NCBI GenBank assembly: GCA_016758965.1
Contig: JAEPRB010000152.1
Location: forward strand, 35,445 to 99,444
DNA length: 64,000 nucleotides
DNA from: Circinella minor
Taxonomy: Eukaryota; Mucoromycota; Mucoromycetes; Mucorales; Lichtheimiaceae
Reading direction: 5' to 3'
The position numbers were made by a program, and so were the translations under genes. Shown here piece by piece: positions 11,901-24,151 of the stretch. The notes beneath the pieces are model-generated. The model saw nothing but the letters and a program-made list of their open reading frames with translations. It had not been told where the DNA came from and made no database searches. The first letter of the stretch is position 1, and every line of letters begins with the position of its first letter.

Positions 11901-13409
11901 TAAAACAGGTTCTTGACCAACAACACCAATATGTTGACGTAACCAACGTACATTGTACGATGTGAGGTTTTTACCATCCAGCATGACCTCACCCTCGATA
12001 GGATCATAGAAACGTTGTAAGAGTTGAATCGCTGTTGATTTACCAGAACCTGAGGCACCCACAAAAGCGACTGTCTTGCCGGGTTGAATTTTAAGTGATA
12101 AATCTTTGAGAATCATTAAATCAGGACGGGTGGGATACTTGAATTTGACGTTTTTAAATTCAATTTCACCATGAAGCTTTTCTGGGATAGAACCTTCTTC
12201 AGAATCTGGATCAATCTCTGGAACACGATCAATGGTTAAATAAATCTTATGAGCAGCACCACAAGCACTAGACACAGCGGATAAATTGGGAGGAACTTGA
12301 AGTAAAGCCATAGAACCCATCATCATACCCATAAATACAACAAGGACATTAGAACCATCAAATTCACCGGATTTAACCAATTGTGAACCATACCAAAAAG
12401 CAAGAGCGTATGTTAAGAACAAAATGGCCATAAATGAAGCAAAGCCAAAACCAAGTACAGCACCTCGTTTAATACCCATCTTTCGAGCCTTGACAAGTTC
12501 TTTTTCAAAACGTTGAGCAAATCGTTCTTGTAATGAAAAACTGTAAACCGTACGTAACCCAGCAAATACTTGTTCAGCAACAGAACCGGCATCGGCATAT
12601 GAATTTTGGACTTTAAGTGTGTATCTTGTAATCAAAATTCCCATGCTTGCACCTGTGCCAAGCATTAAGGGCATTGTAGCTAATATGACCAAGGCCATTT
12701 TCCAACCTTTCACAAATGCTACAATATAACCACTCAAGAATTGAGCAGCACAAAGTACCATCATACCAAATTTTTCAGATATACCATCTTGAATCATTTG
12801 AGTATCTGCTGCTAAACGTGTTGTCAAAGAACCTTCTTCAGCTTTGTCAAACCAACTCATGTCTTGGCGGAGTACAGCATGGAGATAAAGCATTCGAATA
12901 CGTCTCGTTTGATTTTCACCCGTCATAATCCAAAAACTATTGGCAAAATAAGCCGCGACAAGTACAGCCGTACCAAGATACACAAGAGTTAAAATTAAAG
13001 GTCGTGTTTCATCAAGAAGTATAGCTGGATTTGTGAGAGCAGATGTCAAATTACGCAAAAAGTCACCGAAAATAATGATAGATATTGGCAAAATGGCACC
13101 TGAAAACGCGGATCCGATCAATGCAAAACACATCATAAATCGATCGCGGCGTGTACTGAATCGAAAGAGGGTGAGAATGGATACTGATGGTTTCTTTTCT
13201 TTCTTTTTTTTCTTTTTTCCATTCTTTTTTATCGATTTATTATTTTGTTCTTCTTGTGTTGCTATGGTTGCTGATTTGCTGATTTGTCGTTGTAATTTTT
13301 CAATTTCAAGTTGTTGTAATTCCTTTTCTGTTATTGTTGTTATATCAACTTTTTTATCAGTCAAGCTGCTTAAAGAAGCAGCCTCAGATTTAGATTCGTC
13401 AGTGTTCAT
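8985..13409 (-). CDS. Full-size ABCB-type (P-glycoprotein/MDR-like) ABC transporter
   Basis: ATP-driven exporter with two fused halves (TMD1-NBD1-TMD2-NBD2), likely in the plasma membrane; substrates of such proteins are hydrophobic drugs, lipids or peptides. Exons 11661-13409, 10549-11512, 9717-10403 and 8985-9610 total 4026 nt, giving 1341 aa, close to the usual 1250-1350. NBD1 has Walker [10 protein letters not shown] near residue 450, signature LSGGQKQR near 557, Walker B ILLLDE at about 579-583 and H-loop [11 protein letters not shown]2 has GPSGCGKST near 1130, LSGGQKQR near 1230, [11 protein letters not shown] and IAHRLSTI. All catalytic residues are present in both sites. The N-terminus (residues 1-75) and the inter-half linker are charged and low in complexity. 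The start ATG at 13409 precedes MNTDESKSE; the in-frame hydrophobic reading upstream is AT-rich UTR. Intron 1 splits Walker B immediately after LLLDE. Confidence 0.95.
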
Positions 13410-15057
13410 CAACGAAATATATTTAAAAAAAAAAAAGAAAGTATAGAAATAATTGTTAAGGAAAAAAAAAGAAATAGAGAATTCAAAATATCCACTTTTT
13501 ATATATAAAAAAAAAAAAGAATGGTTCACAACGTTTTCTGATCCTCTGATCTTTAAATGGACACCTTGGGAATTCGGCGCTCATACCGCCTTTTTCTTTT
13601 TCTTTTAAAATATCTCACATTGCTTCTTGATTTTTTTTTTGTATTGTTTTACCATTAGGCAATAAAACGTAATTGCTGACTGCTTATCATATTATCGTTT
13701 TTAATATTTCATAGTTAGGTTTCATTTATATATAGCCATCTTTCTTTAACTCTTCTGCCCCCCCGGATCCACCAGAACGATGACCTTTAGAAACCTATTT
13801 CAATTTGATATCTTGTACTACCATAAGAAAAAGTTTTCTGAAAAAGTATTACTGCGGTTGGTCAAGCAAAATGCTGGGTTTATAAGTTTTTCGAATCTCG
13901 GATAAATAGACGGCAAAAGTATCATAACGCACATCAAATAAAAGATACCAAAAACAGACAAAATATCTTTTTTTGGGTATAGTTTATTGTAAAAAAAAAA
14001 AGATTTCACTATAGATCAGATCAAATAAATTTTCTTTTTTAATAAAGAATGTACTGCTTATTAATATTAGAATACAATAAAGAAATTCAATGAATAAGTA
14101 AGTGTCGAATTTGGTATAAAACCAAATATTTTAAGTTATGTTTTTCTTTTTTTTTTTTTTTGGTTGTTGTCAAGAACAATTTATGGTTATATGATAAAAA
14201 CCTAAGTTTCCTTTATTTGACATTACACAAACAATTGTTTACTAAAAATAATTTTAGTGCTCACCATCAAAAATGATGGATTTACTGAAAATACACCGAG
14301 ATTGGGGTGCTGGGAAAATTATAAGATAGGATTTCGAATCGAAAATTAGATTAGACCATGATTATTAATACGTATTTTCAAAGCAGTTTTGTTTTCAATT
14401 CTCTCTTTTTTTTTTCGAGTTTTCGGCGATACGTCCGTCCTTCCGGAATAAACACTTACTAGAGCAAATTCTGATAGAGCGGTTGTCCAATACGTAAGAA
14501 AGTACGAATGATTCTGGATGTCAAAACCCGTTCATGATCTTTAATCCGATAACTTTTGTACGACAATAAAATTTATATTAGGAAAGTACACGTTATTATG
14601 CGATTTTGTTAATATTGCGTAATGCAGTTTTATTTACTAGTATACGCGTCAAACCTTCTTTTGTAGCAGATTGTATTTCTTCTCTGGTAAAAAAAACCTT
14701 TTAATGTATCTAAGTGTATATATGTTTTCTGTGTACATTATTGAATAGTATATCCAATGAAAGAAAGAGTATATAAAAGAAAACAAACTGAATGACCGGG
14801 TGGGGTCATATAAAAACTCTTCTTTTCTTTCTTGTATTATTATATATTGATTTTTTTTAAAGATTTACTTTCATCACAAATTCCTCAGTTTAGTTTTCAG
14901 TTTGAAAAATAACCCTAATATAAATTATAAAATCCGAGATTTTTTTTTATTTGAGTCGCAGTAATAGTAATTTTATAGTGAGTACTGCAGTACCAATTTA
15001 TAAACGAATCAATCTATTTTCTTTTTTTTTCTGTACAGATCATTTTCATGGGGGAAC
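13410..15057. other. Intergenic, ABC transporter upstream region
   Basis: Poly-T and AT-rich DNA upstream of the ABC transporter. It contains a CCCCCCGGATCC patch near 13757. No supported exon or RNA gene was found. Confidence 0.5.
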
Positions 15058-15499
15058 ATGGTAAATCCAGGAGTATTTTGGTTTCAACGGGGATGGTGGA
15101 GAAGGTAAGTGCGGAGAAAACAATGACCATAAAAGACGAAACCGGTGGAGCCGCCGCAGCATAAACCCAACAATTCCCGATCATTCAGCTATTATCCAAA
15201 TGTTCGGGTAGATCAACAAGAAGTCATCCACGGTACATAGATATATTGAGTTACTTTTCTTAGTACGTATATTATATGTTACGTACGTACTGAAGATATA
15301 ATATAATATAGATGCGAGTGTTAATAATAAATATGACAGAAATTGTAACAAAACACATCAATTTATCAGGAATTTTCATTATTATTGATTCAATATAGGT
15401 ACAAATAACATCAGATTCACAGCAGATTATGTGATCGACGGAGTCAAAACCTTAACAAGTGCTACAAAAAGACTACTGCGTCTTCATCTCCTTGTTTGA
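15058..15499 (+). CDS. Candidate three-exon micro-gene, unrecognised (63 aa)
   Basis: Not recognised. In otherwise AT-rich non-coding DNA, a GC-richer patch allows ATG at 15058, exon 15058-15104 ending at donor GTAAGT, exon 15189-15232 between TTCAG and GGTACA, and exon 15399-15499 ending in TGA. The phases agree (47+44+101 nt = 64 codons). The product begins MVNPGVFWFQRGWWRR and its last exon encodes NNIRFTADYVIDGVKTLTSA. An overlapping 38-codon open frame starting at 15048 reads through the first donor and ends at 15164, so an unspliced alternative exists. It may be a real small gene, the relic of a larger one, or chance. Confidence is low without transcript data. Confidence 0.3.
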
Positions 15500-16115
15500 T
15501 GTGATGAGAGAAGATAACAAATAACATTATTTTGTTTCATTGAAAAAATAAACTGGTTTTTCTCTTCAAAAGGTCTAAAAACTCGAGAATTTAGTTTTTT
15601 TTTTTCTCTCGGCATGAACCACAGCTTTATTATGAAATGTCATGACGACATCGAAAAAATATGGAATGTTAAACGAACCTACCATTGTATATTTAGTGTG
15701 GACGGTTTGGGGGGATAGTTTTTTCATGGCTACGTATTGTCATATTTAATCGTTTTATTGGTTTATACCAATGGTCCAATATCATTATATATAAATACAG
15801 TATAGTGTGTATAATACACCAACTATGTGTTTGTTATATAAATATTTATGTGTAAAATAAATAAATAAATATATGCTTTTTCAGCTTAGTATATATAATA
15901 AATGAATATTCGATAACAACAGAGAAACAGGTTGTTTCTTTTTTATTGTTAACCTTAGGATTTAAAATGAGGATAATCTATTTTCTTTTAAACAAAAGTT
16001 TTTAATTATTTATACATTTACAAAATAAAATAATAGATTAATATATATATTATACGTATGTACACATTTAATAATATAATAATGGATAGTATATAATAAT
16101 AAACTAATTTTTTTT
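15500..16115. other. Intergenic, TRM61 3' flank
   Basis: AT-rich sequence with runs of TA and TAAA downstream of the TRM61 stop. Nothing recognisable was found. Confidence 0.5.
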
Positions 16116-17596
16116 TTAATTATCATTATCATTATTAGTAGAAGATTTTTCTTCTTTTTCTACAACTGAAGTTTCCATTAAATCATCATTTGCATCTAAT
16201 GATTGAACATTATTTTCAATAGCAGGTAAAAAGGTAGCAAACGTTAAGTAACTTGTATGACCTCGCGTTTCTAATGGTGTTTTTGATACCAACATCGTAG
16301 TAATCGATTCTTGTAATTCTGTTTCAGATACTTTTTCATTTCCTTCTTCTTCTAAAGATCGTTTTTTACCATGTGGTTGTCTTTGTCGTGCAGCTTGAAT
16401 TGCATCTTCAAAACTTATTTTTTTAATAGGAGTTACATCATGACTTCGAACTAAACATTCATACATTGTGATGTCTAAAAAAAAATAAAAGACATAATAT
16501 TTCATTTATTTAATATATTCATCTTTTAAATATATATATATATATATATATCAACATTTCCCCTCCCCTCTCCCTCAGAAAACAATTGTTTTTTTTAAAG
16601 CTATATATATATATATGTATATTTACCAATAAATCCATTTTCATTTAATGCTTCTACAGATCGAGCTACTTGTTCAATACAAGGACTAAATGTACAAATT
16701 TTGCCTGTTCGGTGTTGTAAAAATGCAGCTTTTGCTGAAGCAATGGCTTCCCATGGTGCAGGTAAATCCAAAAATACAGCATTGGCCACATTTTCCATAC
16801 CAAATCCATTTTTACATACATCTCGTTGTTGAATTGTAATAATATCATTTAATCCATGTTCAGAAAATTCTTTTGCTGCTGCGGCAGTACGTTCAGCATG
16901 GTATTCAAAAGTGTATAATTTGCCTGTGGGTGCAATGGTACGTGCAATCGAATGTGAAAATGATCCACTACCGGTACCTATTTTTTTTAATAGTTATCAA
17001 TATATATATATATACATATATTAATTTGATTTGATGGATTTATTAATCATAAAAATAAGTAATTTTTTTTTTTTTACCTGATTCAATAACTGTTGAACCA
17101 GGTTTCATATCAAGGTACGTTGAAATGAAAGAAATATCAGCAATATATAAAATTTGAGTTCGATGTGGAAGACAAAGTGTCCATAATTCTGGTGTTGGAT
17201 GTAATAAGAAAACAAATCCTCTTTGTGTTGTAGAAATCATCTATTGCATTATTTAATATATTAAGTTTTTTTTTTTTTTTTAATGCATTAAAGAAAAAGA
17301 TATTTTTTTTTATTTTGCTCTATTACCTTGGATCCATATTCTTTTCCAATCATATCATCATGTTTAAATACACCATATCGATTTCTTATTTCATCACCTT
17401 TTTTAACGAAAATAGATAACATATTATCTCGTGTCTATTTTATTTTTATTTTTTATTAATAAAATGTTAATAATGAATTCATGTAAAAAAAAAAAAAAAA
17501 CTTTTTGTTTTCAATTTTAATTATTATATACTTTACCACATGAACAAGAACATGATCTCCTTCTTCAATATGTGTTTTCCAACCAGTAAATCCCAT
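16116..17596 (-). CDS. TRM61: tRNA (adenine-58-N1)-methyltransferase catalytic subunit TRM61/GCD14
   Basis: SAM-dependent nuclear enzyme that works with TRM6 to make m1A58 in tRNAs, including initiator tRNA. Exons 17537-17596, 17327-17434, 17078-17240, 16627-16977 and 16116-16474 sum to 1041 nt (346 aa). The protein shows MGFTGWKTHIEEGDHVLVHV, then QPTPELWTL-like HPTPELWTLCLPHRTQILY, the SAM-binding motif ESGTGSGSFSHSIARTIAP, DVCKNGFG, the catalytic-region FLDLPAPWEA, FSPCIEQV, and the C-terminal HTSYLTFAT, all in the order of the yeast and human proteins. A charged insertion (about residues 260-310) sits before the last motif. It is divergent from the Mis14-like gene with about 200 bp between starts. 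The start was chosen at the first ATG in the conserved frame; a reading extending upstream is short and not conserved. Confidence 0.93.
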
Positions 17597-17797
17597 TTGT
17601 TTTAATTTTGATCGATGAAGGGATATGTCAACTTTTTTAAAAAAAAACGAGAGAAAAGAAACAAGCTACACAGTGGCTTGATTTAAAAAAAAATACCCTT
17701 ATTTGGAGGTGTAAAGGAAACACGAAAAGTTTACCTCCGCTCTATCTCTCTCTCTCTTTTTTTTTTTTTTTCCTGTTCTGAACTACCATAATAACTT

Positions 17798-17978
17798 ATG
17801 CATAATTCGAGTACAACGAAAATTCAATTAGAGAGTAAAAACGATTTTTACGATGCATTAGAAGATATAAATGAAGTGAGCGATCAAATCATAAAACATT
17901 CATTTAAAAAAGAAAATACAGAACTTGAACATCTTGTACGCAAACGAATGAATGATGTAAATATCTCTGTTTTCTCCT

Positions 17979-18009
<31 letters not shown>

Positions 18010-18780
18010 CGAAATGAAGTAAATAAGATATATTCACACATAGATATAAAAATATGTATCTTGTTATTGTAGTTTATTAAAGAAGTAGCACAAATTGCGT
18101 CGTCTAGTATACAAATAAATAATGATGAATCGATTGATTTAAAAGTATTTGATTTAGGTAAAATACTATCTTGATAACATATATATAAGAAACTGTACTC
18201 ATTAGAAATATCTATATCTATATATGTATTATAGAGCCATATGATGTACTACTTGATGAACAAGTAGATGGTGTACAAGAACAAGTTCAATCATTACTTG
18301 AAAATATTATTTATCAAAGAAGAAGTGCAATTGGACAATTAGAGCCTCTTGCAAAAGAAGTTGTTTCACATCAAGCATCAGTTGATAAAACATTTTCTGA
18401 TAATAATACTAACACTAATGATAATGATGAAAATAATCAAGAAGAACAAGGCATATATAAATCTATTATTTCAAGTGGCAATCAAAAGAGAAAAACAACT
18501 TACTAACATTAATAATTTTCATTACTAGAATCAGATCAATCAGAGTACCTTAATACCATATTAAAAGAATACCAAGAGGCAATGCAATTAGATCTTCACC
18601 TTGACAAGGTTCATATTTTTTTTTTTTTTTTTTTTTTTACTCTTTCTCTCTTACTATTAAACAAATAACTAACTCTATTTTTTAAAACAAACACAAAAAA
18701 CAAATGATTAGACACTCGGGGAAACCAAGTTGGAAACTGAACAATTAATTGATGTTCTTAAAGCTGGCAAATTATTATAA
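17798..18780 (+). CDS. Mis14/NSL1-like kinetochore protein
   Basis: Probable subunit of the MIS12/MIND kinetochore complex, which bridges CENP-C-bound centromeres to the Ndc80 complex. Exons 17798-17956, 18073-18157, 18235 to about 18450 (or 18468), about 18530-18608 and 18712-18780 join in phase. The protein is small, acidic and predicted helical, with FIKEVAQIASSSIQ, the family-like EPYDVLLDEQVDGVQEQVQ, LLENIIYQRRSAIGQL, and a C-terminal helix ending KLETEQLIDVLKAGKLL. The EPYD-x-L-x(2)-QV patch followed by a coiled segment with RR is what suggests Mis14. The donor of intron 3 is ambiguous: a GC donor after GAACAAG or a GT donor 18 nt later both keep frame. A poly-A tract follows exon 1. 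Function is inferred from short motifs only. Confidence 0.55.
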
Positions 18781-18899
18781 TAAATCAAATATATGTGTAT
18801 AAATGTAGTGTCATAGTTTTTTTTTTTTTTTTAGTTTGGAATAAAAATGAAATTGGTGTAACTGTCAATTTGGTTGTCATACCAACGAGGACCTTTTTT

Positions 18900-19020
18900 T
18901 TTTTTGGTGTTGGGACAAGATAATCCTTTCTCTTTTTTTCTCTCGCTTTACTCTCTCTCTCTCTCTTTTTTCTTTCTTTCTCTGTATTATTTTCTTTTTT
19001 TTTTTCACAAACTCATTAAC
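18900..19020 (+). promoter_or_regulatory. Pyrimidine-rich tract upstream of the TTC39-like gene
   Basis: About 120 nt of C/T-rich sequence (runs of CTCTCT and poly-T) ends a few bases before the ATG at 19024. Similar C/T-rich leaders precede the RING/TRAF gene (25082-25340), the LIM gene (50040-50145) and the RING-CH-like gene (52380-52555). C/T-rich blocks just upstream of start codons are common in fungal core promoters and 5'UTRs; the role here is inferred. Confidence 0.45.
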
Positions 19021-19023
19021 ATC

Positions 19024-22000
19024 ATGACATCACCAATCAACAATGATTCTCAACAAGACACTCCTCCTGTTATGAATGAACGTAAAACGGGTTGGAGAGC
19101 TATTCAAATTAAAACTCCTGGAAGTAATAATAATGGGAATAACAAAAAAGAGAAAAAATCAGAATCACAAGAAGAAAAGAAAGAATCTTCTAATGAAAAT
19201 AATCAACAACAACAAGGAGAAGAAGGAAATGAACAACAAAAGGAGGATGATAATGATAAAGAAGAACCGAATAATAATGAACTATCGATGGTATTAAGTG
19301 CACTTCGAGGTACTGTTGCATCTCAAAAATCTACAACACGTGAAAATCCTTTACCAATATCTACAACAACAAATCATCAACAATCATTTGAAGAGGAACC
19401 ATCCTCCCCGTTACCTACATCAACAACAACAAGAAATGCACGTGCAGATAAAATTATTGCTGCTGCAGAAGCAGCTAGAGATGAAGCTGAAAATAAAGGA
19501 TATCATATACTTGATAACATTGATGTAGAAGCTGCAAATAATGGTTTTATTGATGATGATGAAGAAGATGATGAACAAACAAAAAAGAAAAAAGAACAAC
19601 AACAAAATACGAGTGAACCTACAACACCTATTCCAGCACAATTTAGTCCTCAACAAGAATTAACAAAGATGGAAAAACATCGTATTGAATTACCGGCAGA
19701 TAAAAACATGGCAGATTATGTTACACCACCTACACCAGGTACACCTCCTCCATCCGATCCAGCTTATAGTGAACAACTTCAACAAGCTCAAACTCCAAAA
19801 ACGCCTACATCACCCTCTCCAACACCTTCCAAAACTATTGAAGAAATAGATCGAACTATAAAAGCAAATACATTAAGTCCAAGAGAGCAAGAGAAATATG
19901 GTAATGAAAAAAGGAACCAAAACTTATGTGTGTGTGTGTGTGTGTGAAAAAAAAAAGTTTGCTTGACATGTGGTGGGGGGGGGAATGAAAAAAAAAATAA
20001 TAATAATTAAGCTAAAAAAAAAAAAATTCTGGGCGGGGATTATAGATAAAACTATGCTTGATGGCATGGAAGCATTTTTCAATAATCAATTTGAAGAAGC
20101 TGAAACTTTATTTAAATCCAAGGCTGATGAGTAAGTTTTCTTTTTCTAATAGTAAATAATAATAATAATAATAATAAAAATATCATTGTAAAAAAAAAAA
20201 AAAACAAATATGATAGTGATTTAACATATTTATTATCATATTATTTTTAGAGACCCATTATATTCTTTGGGATTAGGTGCCATGTCATTTATTAAAGCAC
20301 TTTCGGTAAGATTTCTATGTTCTTTTGTGTGTGTGTGTGAAGGGAAAAGAATGGATGGATAAAATAATAACTGATCATAATTTTTTAAAAAAAATAGACA
20401 TCAGATCCAGAAAATGCTGAAAAGGCTACTACACAATTAACAGCAACCTATGAATTTGCTAATGGACAAATTTTAGCAGCATCAGCAAAAAAACCTTTAA
20501 AAGATACTGTTTCACATTATATTACTAATTTAATAGGTAATAATAGTACTGGATTACCTACCAATACACCTCCTTTACCATCAGAATATATGAAAGGAAG
20601 ACCTATGTTTATAACCAATGGTGCTCTTAGAGCTCATGTTATCAAGGCTGAATGTTGTCTTTTGATGGCCATGTTATATCTTACTCAAGAAACTGTAGTG
20701 GGTTATCTTAAAGCAGGTTTAAATTTACGACGAGGTATTTAATATATATATATATATATATATATCTGTATTACTTGCAAACATAAGAATATAATATAAC
20801 AGTTTTTTTTTTTTTTGTTCATGATATTATTCAGCATATAATAGTTATAGTTTGGTATGGCAAGAATATAAAAAAATGGGTCAAGAATTTAATCGATATT
20901 TAGATAAAGATACAATTTCAGCCATTCAGTTTGGGTAACAATGATAATGATAATAATAAATAAATAGATTGTACGAAAAAAAGAAATATTAACTAATTAT
21001 TTTTTTTAAAATAGTATTGGATCTGTTCATATCTTATTATCTTCTTTACCTACCAAAATCTTAAAAATTGTATCAGCTTTTGGATGGAAAGCAGATAAAC
21101 ATTTAGGATTTGCATTACTTAAACTTTGTATGGATGGACAACGTATTCGTTCACCTTTGGCTTCAATGATGTAAAGTATTATTCAAAAAAAAAAATTATT
21201 ATTGTTATTATTATTAATTATAACATGTATTGTTATTTTTAGGTTACTTTCTTATTATGTTACATTAATGTCTTACTGTCCACAAGTACTTACACGTGAA
21301 CTTCTTGAACCTTCTATTGAGATATTGCTGAATGCACAACAAATATTTCCCAATTCTGCTTTATTCTTATATTATGCTGGAAGAATTTCTCGATTATCAA
21401 GAAATATTCCATTATCGACTCAATCCTTTATGTATACTTATCAAGTCAGTCAAGGTGCTTTATGGGCTGAACATGGCATGGGTTACTTGGCAACACATGA
21501 AATGTCATTTAATTGTGTAATCGAATTGGATTGGGCTAGTGCAGCTTTACGTACGATGGAACTTCAAGATAAATATGGTTCTCCAGCATTTAACAAATAC
21601 TTTTATGGTGTTTGTATGGAAATGTTGGGTAATCGTAGTGAAGCCATTTTATCCTTTGCTGAAGCAACTACTTTATTCATCAACACACCAAAAAAGAAGA
21701 GAACTCAAATTGAACAATTTATTGAACATCGAATTCAATTTTTTGAAAAAAGTGGATATCAAGATATGGATTATGTTTTACCTGGATTTGAAGTTTGTTA
21801 TTTATGGAATATGTTTTCTTGTATGCAACCCAATCGTTTGGAAAGTTGTTTGGAACAAATAGAAACTACTTTAAATGTGATTTACAAACGTGAAAAAGAA
21901 GAATATCAAGTTCGTACTTTAGAATTAATGCCTACATTACCACCTCCAAATTATTATGATCAGCGTGCTATTTTATTATTGTGTAAAGCCAATATTTTGA

Positions 22001-22529
22001 GTTGTTTAGGTCAAAGTTCGGATGCTATTGCTCATTTAAATTGGATTGTGGATCATAAAGATCGTATTCATTATTCAAAATGGATATTACCTTATGCTTA
22101 TTGGTAAAGAAATAATTTTATTTTTTAAAAATTATTACGTAGGAAAAAAAAAAAACTGATGATTATTCTTTTTTATTTGTATAAATTTAGGGAGTCAGGT
22201 GTTATTTCATGGTACATGGGAGAATTGAAACGAGCACGGGCCTTATGGACATCTGCATTGACACATTCTGGTTATGATTTTGAATATAGATTAGCTATTG
22301 TAAGTATAATAAAAGGACTATCATTATTTAGTTTAACTGACTCATAACATTATTATTATTATTATTATTTTAGCAACTTAATTTGGCTATTAATCATGCC
22401 ATTGAAATGGGTGTACCTGATTCACCTTCTCTTAAAGTTTCAGAAAGTCAAACAACGAATAATGGTCGAAAACGTTTACCAGTTACAAATCCTCATCCTA
22501 TTCATGCTGCTGCAACAGCTCAAGGTTAA
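19024..22529 (+). CDS. TTC39/Iml2 family tetratricopeptide-repeat protein
   Basis: Member of the DUF3808 family (yeast Iml2, animal TTC39), linked to lipid droplet and inclusion-body clearance and lipid homeostasis. Nine exons: 19024-19900, 20046-20130, 20251-20305, 20398-20734, 20835-20934, 21015-21170, 21243-22103, 22191-22299 and 22374-22529; all phases match. The first 300 residues are disordered and rich in Gln, Asn, Thr and Pro. The folded part begins near DKTMLDGMEAFFNNQFEEAE (a TPR), followed by GRPMFITNGALRAHVIKAEC, SLPTKILKIVSAFGWKADK, LFLYYAGRISRLSRN and ALWAEHGMGY..., which track the family order. The start at 19024 (MTSPINNDS) was chosen because the in-frame ATG at 18874 lies before the C/T-rich leader. 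It ends convergently with the next gene, 258 bp away. Confidence 0.88.
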
Positions 22530-22787
22530 ATATCTCATTCCCTGCTTTCTATATGATATTATGACTCTTTTTTTTTTTTTTTTTTTTTTTACGTACGTAC
22601 AATCAATAAAAATTGTTAATTTTTTCAAAAGAAGAAATTTTTAATATGTGCAAACAAGAAAAAAAAAATAAGTGTAGAGAGAGGGGGGGGAAGGAGGACA
22701 TATACACAAAAGAGAAAGGGTAAAAGATAAGATGATATATAAATTATTATAGGTATATATATATATATATATACTTTATGTTATGTT

Positions 22788-23897
22788 TTACAAAAAACCA
22801 CCATAATTTCGAGTAGCAATTGTTATTACATTATCATATTCTTGAAAATAGAACCATTCTTTATCACAAGAAGCCATTTGATGACAAATATCACTCAAGA
22901 ATTGAATCAACCAAGATACTTGATAATGATAAGAAGCTTGAATAATGTGTTGAGGAGGATCCAAAATTCTTAGCAACAAAGACCATTGATAAGGTAATAA
23001 TAATAATAAATTATTACTATTCGAATGAAGTGGAGATTCTTTAAAATTTTTTAAAACACTACTCATTTCCAAAATCACCATACGACCCAAATAAGCTTTT
23101 CCAAAAAGATATTTTCGAATTTCTGGTATAGCTGATAAACCTTCTCGAGCAATCACTAATAATCCAACAAGTGTCACCAATGAAGAAGAAGAAGAAGAAG
23201 AAGAAGAGGAAGATCGTGTAGTAGATGTATGTAATATATTTGTACACCATCGAACTAAAGATTGAATTTCTTGTGCTAATTCTGGTTCATTTGCAAATTG
23301 TTCTGAAGGTCGTAAATGATCCAAACTATGAATAATAAATTGTGCACGTTTTTGAATAGTTAATATTTCTTGATAATGACAAAAACTATTCTTATTTTCT
23401 TGATTTTTATAATCATTGATTGGATGATTATTAGTTTGTTCTTGTTCTTGTAGTTGTAGTTTTTGATGATATTGAGTACTTGGTTGATATTCTTCAATCA
23501 TTTGTAAAATAATACGTGGACATTTCATAGCGGTTGTAGTAATAATTTGACATAAAGCCATTCGAGATAAACCATTCATCCATGTTTGTAATGACCATGT
23601 ATCATAAGGTATCATATGAATTCCAGCATCTTGTACAAATTTTTCATCAAATAAACCTGCAATATCGGCATTAACAAATAATGTAGATTCTGACATGAAA
23701 CTAACATTTGTTTTACTACTATTATAAGAATCGTTTGAAAGTGTCGATGAGGATGAGGATGAGGTTGTTGTTGTTGTTGTTGACAAATTATTATCATTAG
23801 TATTAGTATTAGTAGTAGTAGTAGTAGAATGAGCAATTCGATCAAGACCAATGATTGATAGGAGATAAGTAAATAATCGTTTTGATGTTGTAGCCAT
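22788..23897 (-). CDS. Unrecognised single-exon protein (369 aa)
   Basis: Not recognised. One uninterrupted frame starts MATTSKRLFTYLLSIIGLDR at 23897 and ends in TRNYGGFL. After a Thr/Ser/Asn-rich stretch (about residues 25-70), the rest is predicted helical: IPYDTWSLQTWMNGLSRMAL, CPRIILQMIEEYQPS, FIIHSLDHLRPSEQFA and LVTLVGLLVIAREGLSAIPE. A Ser run (about 230-245) interrupts it. There is no clear signal peptide, zinc motif or catalytic motif. The length, codon use and ordered helical blocks support a real gene despite low-complexity inserts. It is convergent with the TTC39-like gene. The in-frame reading upstream of 23897 is pyrimidine-rich leader. Confidence 0.7.
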   Translation of the reverse strand: MATTSKRLFTYLLSIIGLDRIAHSTTTTTNTNTNDNNLSTTTTTTSSSSSSTLSNDSYNSSKTNVSFMSESTLFVNADIAGLFDEKFVQDAGIHMIPYDTWSLQTWMNGLSRMALCQIITTTAMKCPRIILQMIEEYQPSTQYHQKLQLQEQEQTNNHPINDYKNQENKNSFCHYQEILTIQKRAQFIIHSLDHLRPSEQFANEPELAQEIQSLVRWCTNILHTSTTRSSSSSSSSSSSLVTLVGLLVIAREGLSAIPEIRKYLFGKAYLGRMVILEMSSVLKNFKESPLHSNSNNLLLLLPYQWSLLLRILDPPQHIIQASYHYQVSWLIQFLSDICHQMASCDKEWFYFQEYDNVITIATRNYGGFL

Positions 23898-24113
23898 GGA
23901 AAGTATGTAATAAAAAAAGGGGGGGGAGGGGAGAGTAGAAAGTTGTTGTGTTAGGGTATATAAATAGTATATAAAAAGCAACAAGAGGGATTAAGGGGAG
24001 GGGAAAAGTGTTTTGAGGGCTAAATTATATTTATATGAGAAAAAGCAAAAAAAAAAAAAAAAAAAAGGAAAAAGAAAACGGAAAAAGATATTTTTTTTTT
24101 TTTTAATATTTTT

Positions 24114-24151
<38 letters not shown>

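Noticed and set aside
13033..13446. 137-codon frame opposite the ABC transporter N-terminus
   Set aside because: Antisense to a well-supported coding exon and ends in Lys/Phe homopolymers.
24040..24150. Long poly-A and poly-T tracts as a retrotransposon tail
   Set aside because: No element body, reverse-transcriptase sequence or target duplication nearby; homopolymers are common throughout this window.
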